DNA of 45,321 nucleotides, from positions 1 to 45,321 of the forward strand of contig CAKUJD010000012.1 in NCBI GenBank assembly GCA_934661195.1, given 5' to 3'. A program made the position numbers and the translations under genes. Within the stretch, counting starts at the first letter, position 1. Each line of letters starts with the position of its first letter. This document shows positions 7,416 to 15,469 of this stretch, in pieces. Source of the stretch: an uncultured Muribaculaceae bacterium. GTDB taxonomy: Bacteria; Bacteroidota; Bacteroidia; Bacteroidales; Muribaculaceae. The notes under the pieces were generated by a model, which saw nothing but the letters and a program-made list of their open reading frames with translations, was not told the origin of the DNA and did not search any database.

Positions 7416-10400
7416 ATGAGAAAGGAACTTTTACTCACCACTATGCTCGCAGCCGCGGCGGCGTGGCCGGCAGCGTCGGCGCAGACGCTGAGCGCCACAT
7501 TTGAGGCCGACAGCGTGACGGCCGGTGGCTGGACCGAAGTCCATGCCGCAGCGGGCAAGGGACTGTGGACGCAGACCCAGTATGCCACCGACACACAGTT
7601 CAAAAGCGGCCAAATCACCGTAAACAAACTTGGCGGCGCCAAATGCGCCGCGTCAAAAACCGGCGGCCTTATGGCCATGGGCAAAGTGCCGCCCAGCAAC
7701 TGGCTGATTTCACCGCCCGTGACCATAGGCAATGGCGACGCGCTCAACTTTATGATGGCTGTGGCCGCAGGCTACAACACCAGCAATGTGACAAGCGACG
7801 CGCAGCGCATCAGGCTCGACGTGCTGGTGTCGACCACCACGGCCGACACCACTGCATTCACCGACACGCTGATGTGCGAAATTCCACGCGCCTACACCGA
7901 CTGGCACTGGCGCAGCCTTGACCTGAGCAAATATGCCGGCAAGACAGTGCGCATAGCCTTCCACGACCACGGGTCGCCCATAAGCAACTTTGTGTCGCAA
8001 ATGCTGTATCTCGACAATGTGACCATTGCCGCCGGGGCAAAAACCGACATGAGCGCCAGCCGCATTGGCGCATTCACAAGCGGCACGCTGAGGCAGCAGC
8101 CAGTGAGCGTGCGCGTGAGCAACTACGGCGCCGCGGTGAGCAGCTTCAAGGTGGGCTATGACATCGACGGGGCCAACACTGTAACGGAGACCATAAGCCA
8201 CCCACTGGCAGCTGGCGACACCCTGCTGCACACATTTGCACAGCAGGCCGTGTTTGACGCAGGCAGCCACACCGTGCGCACATGGGTGGCAGCCAGCGGC
8301 GACGCCTATGCAGCCAACGACACCACAAGCGCCACCGTAGAAATCGTTGAGAACTCCGCCCTGCCCTACTCTGCCTCCGAAGCCAACCTGCAGCAGGCAC
8401 TGGCCTCATCGTACAGCTACCGCTCCACAGGCTGGACCTATATGGACCGATACAAGGCATGGGTCTACACACCTGCCAAAAAGGCTTCGGTGCTCTACAC
8501 CACCAAGGGTGTGAGTCTGAAAAAAGGCAAAGTTAAAGTGAAGATGCTGTGCGCCTCCACCGACGACAATGCCAGCGTCAACATCTATCTGACGCAGACC
8601 AAGGGCAAATTCGAGACTCAGGCGGGGGCGCGATCGCTCACCAAGACGCTCGATCCCGAGTATCAAAACTTCACATTCGATGTGCCGGCCGACGGCGACT
8701 ACATAATAGGCCTCTCCGCAGCCACCGCAGGGCAAGTGACGGTATCGCAAATCACCTACTGCGAACCGTATGAAGACGTGCAGTGTCTTGACATCACCGC
8801 GCCATCGGCTGCCGTCCTTGCCTCTGCCGCCAACCCGGTAGCCATGAAGGTGCGCAACGACGGGCAGAAGGTGCAGACAGCCGTAAAGGTTGCCTACCAG
8901 ATTGACGGCGGCACAGCCGTCGAAGAGCAGATAGCCAGCCTGCAGCCCAACCAAGAGGTGGAATACACCTTCAGCAAGCAGGCCGACCTTAGCACGGCCG
9001 GCACACATACGCTCCGTGCTTGGGTCAGCACAGCCGACGACGGCGACCGCAGCAACGACAGCATAGCCAAGGCCGTGTATGCGTATGCGCCCCACTCGTT
9101 CCCCTACCGCACCAGCTTTGAGGCCGCAGCCGACTCGCTGGAGTGGAGCAGTGTGAACGTTGACGCCGACGCCGCCTACTGGGGAGTGGAGAGCACCCCG
9201 GGATATGCCATCGACGGACAGCGCACGCTCTACCTCAACTACGCCCCAGGCGTGAAGCACAACGACTATGCCGTGTCGCCAGCCATTGCCCTCAGCGGTG
9301 GCCAAAAGGGCCGAGTGTCGTTCTACTACGGCCTCAGCACCACCTACGGCACCAGCAAGATGCAGATTCTGCTCACCAAAGACCCCACTCTCGAAGGGCT
9401 GCTGACCGATGCCAAAGTGCTCAGCACCATCAGCGTCAGCGGCAAGGGCTACAGCTATGCCAACGCCTACTTCGACATTCCCGACACCGAGGGCGGCAAC
9501 TACTACTTCGCCATACTGGTGACCGAGGGCAGCGACCAGATATTTGTGGACGACTTCAGAGTGGATGCGGCCAATGAAGTGGCGCTGGTGGGCGCCAGCT
9601 CGAGCGTGACAGGCAGCAGCTATGACCCTGCCGACGGCCAGCTGACAGTGGCCATCGCCAATTATGGCATGGCCGACCTGAGCGGGGCCAAGTTCACCTG
9701 CAAGGTGACGGGCACCGACGGCGGCAAGACGGTGTCGGAGCAAACCATTACCGGTGCATACCAGGGCACCATCAAGGCCGGCGAGACGGCCACCTGCACA
9801 CTGGCCGACAAGGCTCAGTTCACCAAGCCAGGCACCTACACCTTTGCCGTGAGCATGACATGCGACGGCGATGCCGACGCCAAAAACAACACGTTCCAGG
9901 CCGAAGGCCCCACCAAGTGGGCTACCCTCAGCGTGCCAGCCACCATTGGCTTTGAAAACACAAGCGACAACGCCGCCCTGCAGCTCGACGCCACCAAGAA
10001 GTGGAGTGTGAGCAGCTACACTCCCTACCAGGGCACACGCTCGCTGGTACACAACGCCAAGGCTGCCGATGCCAGCAACGGCGACTGGGCATACCTCAAC
10101 CGGGTGCACATCCCGGCCGGCACCTACAACGTGAGCTTCTTCTGGAAAACGATGACGGGCAACACCGCCGACAAATACAAGCAGAACTTTGCCGTGTATC
10201 TTGGCACTGAAGCCAGGCCAGAGGCAATGACCATAAAAGTGGCTGAGTTGACCGACACCCTCAATGCCGACCACAAGGCCACCAAGGAAATGGCCACAGT
10301 CACCATTGCCAACGATGGCGACTACTATCTGGGCGTGCAGTGCACCACCACCAACACGTGGGGCTATCTGGTGACCGACCAGTTTGCCATCGAAGCGCCA

Positions 10401-11156
10401 GCCAAGGGCATTGCAGTGACAACGGAAGCCCCCTACAAGGCCGACTTCGCCACCCGCGAGGGCGAATGGTATCACTACCACCCAACCGCAACTTCCAACC
10501 AGTGGGCAGTGGCCACCGAAGGCGGCGACACAGCCGTGTATGCATCGCGCACCTACACCGACTGGATGAAGCAGTGGAAAACTCCGAGCCTCTATGAGGC
10601 ACCGGCATTCAGCCTTGAGGCAGGCGCAAGCTATGAGGCCTCATTCAACTACAGCATTGCAGGCACCGATGCGGCCAACCCGCTCAACGGCGAGTCGAAG
10701 CTGCGTCTGCTGCTGGCCGACAAAGACGTGCCCTCGGCATTCACCACCACAGTGGCCAGCGGCGACGAGAGCTACATCGCCAGCGCACAGGAGCGCGGCA
10801 CAGCCAAGGGCGCCTTCACAGTGCCGCAAAGCGGCGTCTACTATCTGGCGTTCCTGCCCGAGAGCAGCGTCAGCGCCAAGTTTGGCATCCACTCGTTTGA
10901 GCTGAAGCGCCTCCAAGCCACAGGCATCGGCACAACCGAGGCCGCAGGCACCACAGTGACTGTGAAGCGCAACCGCGTGGACATCAGCGGTCCATACACC
11001 AGCTGCGCCATCTACACCATGGGCGGCGTGCAGCTGGCCAGCGTGGCCGGCCAGAGCAGCGTCAGCCTTGCCGACCTGGCCACAGGCGTGTATGCCGTTA
11101 AGGTGACTCTGCCCGGCGGACAGCAAATAGTGAAGAAAGTGGCCGTGACGCGCTAA
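7416..11156 (+). CDS. Large modular surface protein: four anchor-J-like modules and a T9SS sorting tail
   Basis: 1246 residues with a signal peptide (MRKELLLTTMLAAAAAWPAASA). At least four jelly-roll modules of the choice-of-anchor-J / cleaved-adhesin kind can be seen at about 25-200, 560-720, 840-990 and 1005-1165. Typical phrases are NWLISPPVTI, DYAVSPAIALSGG, FVSQMLYLDNVTI and DQIFVDDFRVD. CARDB-like Ig domains separate them, with repeated wording such as TFSKQADLSTAGTHTLRAWV and HTFAQQAVFDAGSHTVRTWV. The last 75 residues end in a T9SS type A sorting domain (LATGVYAVKVTLPGG...KKVAVTR). It is therefore probably exported by T9SS and displayed or released as an adhesin or glycan-binding protein. 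I see no catalytic motif. It is preceded by the TPR/HTH regulator and followed by a strong terminator. Confidence 0.75.
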   Translation: MRKELLLTTMLAAAAAWPAASAQTLSATFEADSVTAGGWTEVHAAAGKGLWTQTQYATDTQFKSGQITVNKLGGAKCAASKTGGLMAMGKVPPSNWLISPPVTIGNGDALNFMMAVAAGYNTSNVTSDAQRIRLDVLVSTTTADTTAFTDTLMCEIPRAYTDWHWRSLDLSKYAGKTVRIAFHDHGSPISNFVSQMLYLDNVTIAAGAKTDMSASRIGAFTSGTLRQQPVSVRVSNYGAAVSSFKVGYDIDGANTVTETISHPLAAGDTLLHTFAQQAVFDAGSHTVRTWVAASGDAYAANDTTSATVEIVENSALPYSASEANLQQALASSYSYRSTGWTYMDRYKAWVYTPAKKASVLYTTKGVSLKKGKVKVKMLCASTDDNASVNIYLTQTKGKFETQAGARSLTKTLDPEYQNFTFDVPADGDYIIGLSAATAGQVTVSQITYCEPYEDVQCLDITAPSAAVLASAANPVAMKVRNDGQKVQTAVKVAYQIDGGTAVEEQIASLQPNQEVEYTFSKQADLSTAGTHTLRAWVSTADDGDRSNDSIAKAVYAYAPHSFPYRTSFEAAADSLEWSSVNVDADAAYWGVESTPGYAIDGQRTLYLNYAPGVKHNDYAVSPAIALSGGQKGRVSFYYGLSTTYGTSKMQILLTKDPTLEGLLTDAKVLSTISVSGKGYSYANAYFDIPDTEGGNYYFAILVTEGSDQIFVDDFRVDAANEVALVGASSSVTGSSYDPADGQLTVAIANYGMADLSGAKFTCKVTGTDGGKTVSEQTITGAYQGTIKAGETATCTLADKAQFTKPGTYTFAVSMTCDGDADAKNNTFQAEGPTKWATLSVPATIGFENTSDNAALQLDATKKWSVSSYTPYQGTRSLVHNAKAADASNGDWAYLNRVHIPAGTYNVSFFWKTMTGNTADKYKQNFAVYLGTEARPEAMTIKVAELTDTLNADHKATKEMATVTIANDGDYYLGVQCTTTNTWGYLVTDQFAIEAPAKGIAVTTEAPYKADFATREGEWYHYHPTATSNQWAVATEGGDTAVYASRTYTDWMKQWKTPSLYEAPAFSLEAGASYEASFNYSIAGTDAANPLNGESKLRLLLADKDVPSAFTTTVASGDESYIASAQERGTAKGAFTVPQSGVYYLAFLPESSVSAKFGIHSFELKRLQATGIGTTEAAGTTVTVKRNRVDISGPYTSCAIYTMGGVQLASVAGQSSVSLADLATGVYAVKVTLPGGQQIVKKVAVTR

Positions 11157-11189
11157 GGCGCAAGCGGCACACGCCACACCTCATTAGCC

Positions 11190-11237
11190 AAAGGCACACG
11201 GGAGCGCAGCAATGCTCCCGCGTGCCTTTGCTTTTTA
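11190..11237 (+). terminator. Strong intrinsic terminator after the large surface protein
   Basis: Sixteen-base arms (11190-11205 and 11214-11229) pair with a single mismatch around an 8-nt loop, followed by GCTTTTTA. The 3' arm ends in TTTG, which also serves as the -33 box of the next promoter. Confidence 0.9.
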
Positions 11238-11258
11238 GTGGCGTTTGCCCTAACTTTG
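11227..11258 (+). promoter_or_regulatory. Bacteroidetes promoter for the DUF6056 gene, overlapping the terminator
   Basis: TTTG at 11227-11230, an exact 20-bp spacer, and TAACTTTG at 11251-11258, both boxes perfect. The -33 box lies in the terminator's 3' arm. The ATG at 11290 is 32 bp past the -7 box. Confidence 0.75.
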
Positions 11259-11289
11259 CAGCACCCAACCACAACCCTAATCAGCGAAA

Positions 11290-12966
11290 ATGAGCAAAAC
11301 TGTAACACACCACACCGCCTACTGGGCGGCCATCGCCGCCGCCACGGCAGTGTTTGCCCTGATGTCGGCCCTGACCACGCTCAAGGACGATGACATCATC
11401 TACACATTCATCGACAACTCGGGCGGCGTGCCCATGACCTCGCTGGCCGATGTCATCCGCTCGCACGCCAGCCACTTCGTCACCACCAACGGCCGCTTTG
11501 CCAACTTCCTGGCGCAGCTGTTTTGCGGCCTGCTGGGCAAGACTGCCTTCGATGTGTGTAATGCCGCCGTGTTTGCCATCACGCTGCACCTCACAGCCGA
11601 CCTCAGCACCCACGGACGCAGGCCAGCTGTGGTTGTGGCCCTCACGTTTGCCTTTGTGATGCTGTCGTTCCCCAACCCGGGCGAAACCATGATGTGGCTC
11701 ACGGGCAGCGTGAACTATCTGTGGGCCGCGGCAGCCACGCTGGCGCTGTGGTGGTGGCTTAGGCGCAACCTGCACCGCAGCCTTGGCGCGGCAGGGTGCG
11801 TGGTGCTGTTCATTGCCTCGGCCGTGGCCGGCAACATGAACGAGGCCACCTCGTTTGGCTTCTTCACCGGCATGGCCCTGTGGCTGGCACTCGACCGCAG
11901 CCGCCTGACTCGCGCCGCTGTGGTGTCAATGTGCGGATATTTGGCCGGAATAGCGGTGATTGTGGCCTCGCCCGGGGCGTGGGAGAGGCTCGACGACGGC
12001 GGCACCATAGTTGGCGGCATGGGTCTGGTGCAAACCGTGCTGCAGCGGCTCTACATCACTGGCGGACGCAGCGCGCTTTATGTGTTTCCGGCACTGATGG
12101 TTGTGTGGGCGGCTGTCTGCCTGCTTAGACTGCACTTCACGGCGCGCCTTCGCGGCGCGGTGGGCAGCGACGTGTGGTGCGTGTTTGCCGGCTCGCTGCT
12201 GTGGATGCTGCTGCTGGGCGTCAACCGCTCGCGCGCGTTCACATTCTACGCCATGGTGTCGTTTATCGGCATTGCCGCGGTGGTATGGCGCGCAGTGGAG
12301 GGCCACAGGCGGTGGCAGCAGTGGGCCACGGCGGTCCTGGTGGCCGCCAGCGTGTGGCCCGCAGCCCGTGCGGTGGGCGTGCTGTGGCGGTTCCGCGCCT
12401 ACGACCGCGGCGTGAAGGAACAGATTGCCGCCGCGCCGGCACAAGCGGTGATAGAGGCCAGCGTGTTTCGCGAGCAAAACCGCTTTCTGATGCCTGTGTG
12501 CTACTATTCGTCCAACTACTACATCTACAACACCTACTACTGCTACTACTTTCACAAGCAAAACGTGCAGTTTCTGCCGCCAAACGTGCTGCGCCGCTAC
12601 CGCAGCGGCCGCATGCTGGAGGGCGGCCGGCCCATGGCGCAGCTGCGCAGCAGCATGCCTGCCGTGGCCAGCACCGTGTATGAGTTTCCCGGCGAGGACT
12701 TCGCCGTGGTGCCGCTCAGCAGCCAGCGCTACACCACCACCATGCGCATAGGGGCGCGCATTACCTCCAGCAGCGGCCTCGACGCTCAAGAGATGCGGCG
12801 GCGCTACATGCTGGGCCTGGGCACCGACAGTTCGCCCATCAACACCTATCACGTGGTGTGCCGCGGACGCACCTACATGGTGCTGCCCGCGCTGCCGCCC
12901 ACAGTGAGCAGCATCACGCTGCCCCTGCCGCACGCCCAGGAACTGAAATTCACGCGGACAAAGTAG
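11290..12966 (+). CDS. DUF6056-family multi-pass membrane protein (GT-C-like)
   Basis: 558 residues with about ten hydrophobic helices up to roughly residue 365 and a soluble C-terminal part of about 190 residues. The first loop after helix 1 has an acidic DDD cluster (D33-D35, in LKDDDIIY) followed by a TTNGRFANF motif near residue 65. This acidic-then-GR..N layout is typical of DUF6056 and resembles GT-C glycosyltransferases, which use acidic residues in the first extracytoplasmic loop and a lipid-linked sugar donor. A role in glycosylating an envelope component is an inference only. The C-terminal part has a striking tyrosine run (CYYSSNYYIYNTYYCYYF, about residues 400-420). The gene is monocistronic with its own promoter; a weak GCGG/CCGC hairpin with a T run at the stop codon may end it. 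Confidence 0.65.
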   Translation: MSKTVTHHTAYWAAIAAATAVFALMSALTTLKDDDIIYTFIDNSGGVPMTSLADVIRSHASHFVTTNGRFANFLAQLFCGLLGKTAFDVCNAAVFAITLHLTADLSTHGRRPAVVVALTFAFVMLSFPNPGETMMWLTGSVNYLWAAAATLALWWWLRRNLHRSLGAAGCVVLFIASAVAGNMNEATSFGFFTGMALWLALDRSRLTRAAVVSMCGYLAGIAVIVASPGAWERLDDGGTIVGGMGLVQTVLQRLYITGGRSALYVFPALMVVWAAVCLLRLHFTARLRGAVGSDVWCVFAGSLLWMLLLGVNRSRAFTFYAMVSFIGIAAVVWRAVEGHRRWQQWATAVLVAASVWPAARAVGVLWRFRAYDRGVKEQIAAAPAQAVIEASVFREQNRFLMPVCYYSSNYYIYNTYYCYYFHKQNVQFLPPNVLRRYRSGRMLEGGRPMAQLRSSMPAVASTVYEFPGEDFAVVPLSSQRYTTTMRIGARITSSSGLDAQEMRRRYMLGLGTDSSPINTYHVVCRGRTYMVLPALPPTVSSITLPLPHAQELKFTRTK

Positions 12967-13045
12967 CCGCCGCTTTTTTAACGACAATAGAGACAATTGG
13001 AGACAATTTTTGTGTGGGGGGGGGTGACGATAGCGAGGCATTATC

Positions 13046-13327
13046 CCCTTAGAGATAAAATGTGTGTAGGCAGGTATGCAGCGCGGGCGTAGCGATAGCG
13101 AAGTCCGCGCAAAATGCCTGCTTTGTTGCCAGCTACACAAATGCATTCCAGTGGGATGCGACAACAGACCGATTCTGCTAATATGCTGATCGTTGCGTTG
13201 TGACACGTTACTAGGTGCAGTGGTCGCATTCCTCTGGAATGCGTGTCTCGGGTGGACGATTAGCAGGCATTTCGCGTCGGCTGTGCCTCCGCTGCATACC
13301 TGCCTACACATATCCAATCCCTATGGG
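13046..13327. repeat. 282-bp nested imperfect inverted repeat in a gene-free convergent gap
   Basis: The outer arms 13046-13074 and 13299-13327 pair over 29 bp with six mismatches. Within and next to them, 21 bp (13063-13083 with 13290-13310) are perfectly complementary. Further in, 11 bp (13112-13122 with 13262-13272) are perfect, and about 20 bp (13143-13162 with 13223-13242) are nearly so. The inner blocks are themselves small hairpins (GCATTCC..GGATGC, GCATTCC..GGAATGC), and the right edge has AATCCC-TAT-GGGATT. No open frame of convincing composition and no transposase is present. It may be a MITE-like or REP-like dispersed element, or a structured RNA. The rest of the gap (12967-13045) holds three GACAAT copies and a run of nine G. 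Confidence 0.6.
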
Positions 13328-13386
13328 ATTGTTTCCGCCCTCTGCGCCATTCTTTCAACTTTAAACCCTCAATCTTAAACTTTAAT

Positions 13387-13423
13387 GCGGGCTTACGCCC
13401 GGCGGGCGCGGCATGCCGCGCCC
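13387..13423. repeat. Tandem GC-rich palindromes (REP-like)
   Basis: A small hairpin (CGGGC-TTAC-GCCCG at 13388-13401) is followed by a perfect 20-bp palindrome centred on GCATGC at 13404-13423. GC-rich palindromes with this core often recur between genes in Bacteroidales; that this one is repeated elsewhere in the genome is a recollection, not something the window shows. Confidence 0.5.
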
Positions 13424-13452
13424 CTACTACTAATTTACTTAATATCAGGCAT

Positions 13453-13498
13453 TAAAAACAGCATGGGCGCACGGGAATTTGCATTCCTGTGCGCCCAC
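13453..13498 (-). terminator. Intrinsic terminator of the T9SS-tailed PKD protein gene
   Basis: Arms 13463-13477 and 13484-13498 pair over 15 bp with two wobble-type exceptions around a 6-nt loop. Read on the minus strand the hairpin is followed by GCTGTTTTTAA. Confidence 0.85.
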
Positions 13499-13523
13499 GG
13501 GGTGTTCTCTCTTTATGCTGCGG

Positions 13524-15263
13524 TTACTTCACGAGCACTTTGACTGCTGTGCGGCCGGTCTTTACGATATAGGCCGAAGCGGGCCAAGACGATGCGTCGA
13601 CGGTGAGCTGCGCGCCTGCCGAAACGGCGGCATAGAGGCGCGCGCCTTGCAGGCTGTAGACTTCAACGCCTTCGCCTGCACCAAGGCCGCTGACCACGAT
13701 TGAGCGGCCTGCCACACGCACACTGGCGGCACCATCGGCGCCAACGCCCTCAACGCCTGTGGCGGTGCGCTGACTCATGATGATCTGTGCCTCAACGGCC
13801 AGGCCGAGAGCGTCGTCGTCATCGCTGCCACTGATGGCCTTCACTGTGGTCCAGCCACTGGCGGGGCACACCGAGAATGTGGTGGCGCCAGAGGCGTGGC
13901 GGTAGCCGCGCAGGGCCAAATAGTCGGTGAGGCTGCTGCTGAGGCTCGGGTCGAAGTCGAGCACCACGTGGAAGGGGCCGCTTACGCTGATGGGCGACTT
14001 AAACGACACGTTTGCCACAGCATTGGTCACAGCCGATGTGCCAAACAGGGCAGCCTCGGTGGTGGCGTAGCGGCCATACTCCTGCGACTCGCAAGGCAGG
14101 CCTGCGCTGTCGGCCACCAGTTTGATGGTCACGGCATAGTCGTTGTGTCCCATCACATACGACGAGCCGTATTTGCTAATGGGCAGAAGGATGCCGGTAA
14201 CCATGGCGTTGGCGCGCTCGGGCAGGTTGAAGCGCTCGGCAAACTTGTTGTAGTGGCTGTTGAAGCCCAGTTTGTATTCAGTGCCGATGCTCACTGTAGA
14301 GAAGTTGGGGTCGGTGGTGAGCAGCGAGTCGGCGGCGCAGCGAGTCTTGGCAGTACCAGTGTAGGCGTCGCCCACGACCCTCACGGCCAGTGTGGCGGTT
14401 GCCACGCTGTCGCTGTTCTCGTTAGACGCTTTGAGCGACACCTCGTAGGTGCCGCTGACGGGATAGTTGACCACAGGATTCTTCTCGGTGGTGGTGCCGG
14501 GGTTGCCGCCAGTGGTCCACAGATAGGAAGTGGCGTTTTGCGAGAGGTTGGTGAACGCCAGCTGGTTGTCGGTGTAGAGCAGCATCTCATTTTTGTCGGT
14601 AAACACGCCGTCGGAGGGCAGAGCAAACGCGGCCACGGCCTCGTTGGAGTCGGCCGAAGTCACCGACACATCGTCGATGGCCACCACATAGCCCCTCTGC
14701 TCGGTGCAGTTGTTGAAGCCAAAGTAGTAGTTGCCGCTGGCAGTGGGGGTGAACTCAGCGCTCACCACAGTCCACTCCTTGTAGTTGGCCTGGGGCAGGT
14801 CGAGCAGCACGGTGCTTTGTGCGGCCTCGGTGGTGTCGGTGCCCACGGTGAGGCGGATATGCTCCTTCAGCGAAGTGGTGCCGCCGGTGGCCAGAATGCG
14901 GCAGGCCACGGTGTATTGCTTGCCGGCCACAAGCGTGACGGCGGGAGAGATGGCCCAGTCGTTGCGCGCGCCATACACGGTGCTGTTCACAAGATACAGG
15001 CCGTCACCGGCGGGGTTGAGGGTGGAGTTGGTGCGCACCTTGAAGCGCTTGGTGTTGCCGCTTTTGCCAAATATGGTCCAGCCCTTGTAGTCGCAGGTGG
15101 TTTTGGGGTTCAGCACCTTAGAGGCATCGTTGAAGTTCTCAACGTAGGGCACTTGGCACACGGTGTCGGTGCCGGCGGGCGCTTTAAGCGCGGCGGCATT
15201 GACCGTGGCCACGCCACACAGCGTGGCGGCAGCGGCTGCCGCAATTGTAAATTTAGTTGCCAT
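13524..15263 (-). CDS. Secreted anchor-J / PKD protein with T9SS sorting tail
   Basis: 579 residues. After a signal peptide (MATKFTIAAAAAATLCGVATVNA) comes a choice-of-anchor-J jelly roll at about residues 35-210 (VPYVENFNDASK, NDWAISPAVTLVAG, YVVAIDDVSVTS). A PKD-like domain follows at about 215-300 (FTNLSQNATSYLWTTGG, then SGTYEVSLKASNENSDS). A further beta-rich region runs from about 310 to 495, and a C-terminal T9SS type A sorting domain starts near ATGVEGVGADG and ends AYIVKTGRTAVKVLVK. It is probably exported across the outer membrane and either attached or released; no catalytic motif is visible, so adhesion or binding is the likely role. The ATG at 15263 is used; an upstream in-frame TTG would add two residues. 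It has its own promoter and terminator. Confidence 0.75.
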   Translation of the reverse strand: MATKFTIAAAAAATLCGVATVNAAALKAPAGTDTVCQVPYVENFNDASKVLNPKTTCDYKGWTIFGKSGNTKRFKVRTNSTLNPAGDGLYLVNSTVYGARNDWAISPAVTLVAGKQYTVACRILATGGTTSLKEHIRLTVGTDTTEAAQSTVLLDLPQANYKEWTVVSAEFTPTASGNYYFGFNNCTEQRGYVVAIDDVSVTSADSNEAVAAFALPSDGVFTDKNEMLLYTDNQLAFTNLSQNATSYLWTTGGNPGTTTEKNPVVNYPVSGTYEVSLKASNENSDSVATATLAVRVVGDAYTGTAKTRCAADSLLTTDPNFSTVSIGTEYKLGFNSHYNKFAERFNLPERANAMVTGILLPISKYGSSYVMGHNDYAVTIKLVADSAGLPCESQEYGRYATTEAALFGTSAVTNAVANVSFKSPISVSGPFHVVLDFDPSLSSSLTDYLALRGYRHASGATTFSVCPASGWTTVKAISGSDDDDALGLAVEAQIIMSQRTATGVEGVGADGAASVRVAGRSIVVSGLGAGEGVEVYSLQGARLYAAVSAGAQLTVDASSWPASAYIVKTGRTAVKVLVK

Positions 15264-15343
15264 TAGCAATTTAACTTTTAGAATTTTGGTTGATTATAAT
15301 TATTTTGAACTATGTTCACTATAGACTGTAGAAACCGATGGCA

Positions 15344-15374
15344 CAAAATTAATAATTTAAAGCCATCCGGCAAA
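15344..15374 (-). promoter_or_regulatory. Bacteroidetes promoter for the T9SS-tailed PKD protein gene
   Basis: On the minus strand: TTTG (plus-strand CAAA at 15371-15374), a 19-bp spacer, and TAATTTTG (plus-strand 15344-15351). Both boxes are exact and the expected leader is about 75 nt. Confidence 0.7.
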
Positions 15375-15400
15375 GCCATGGCCACAATTATTAACACTGA

Positions 15401-15435
15401 CAGCCGCCCAAAGCCATGGAGGCCGTGGGCGGCTG
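15401..15435 (-). terminator. Hairpin downstream of the NPP gene
   Basis: Fifteen-base arms (15401-15415 and 15421-15435) pair with two mismatches around a 5-nt loop. The minus-strand sequence after it (TGTCAGTGTTAATAATT) has only a weak U tract, so termination may be partial. Confidence 0.45.
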
Positions 15436-15469
15436 CCTGCATGCGCCACGTGCGGGCGCGCGATGAACT

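Noticed and set aside
8406..10481. A 691-codon open frame on the minus strand
   Set aside because: It lies wholly inside the 7416-11156 gene and its translation is low-complexity (Gly, His, Val rich) with no domain. GC-rich third positions in the real gene keep the opposite frame open.
11926..13317. A 463-codon minus-strand frame running from the DUF6056 gene into the 13-kb repeat
   Set aside because: It is antisense to a clear membrane protein gene and its C-terminal and N-terminal parts are His/Arg-rich noise. The inverted repeat shows no codon structure.
13046..13327. An insertion sequence or transposon end pair
   Set aside because: There is no transposase frame between the arms, the arms are imperfect and nested, and no flanking duplication is evident by eye. 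A MITE-like origin stays open.
13404..13423. A CRISPR repeat or restriction-site cluster
   Set aside because: The palindrome occurs once here, without regularly spaced copies; it fits a REP-like element better.
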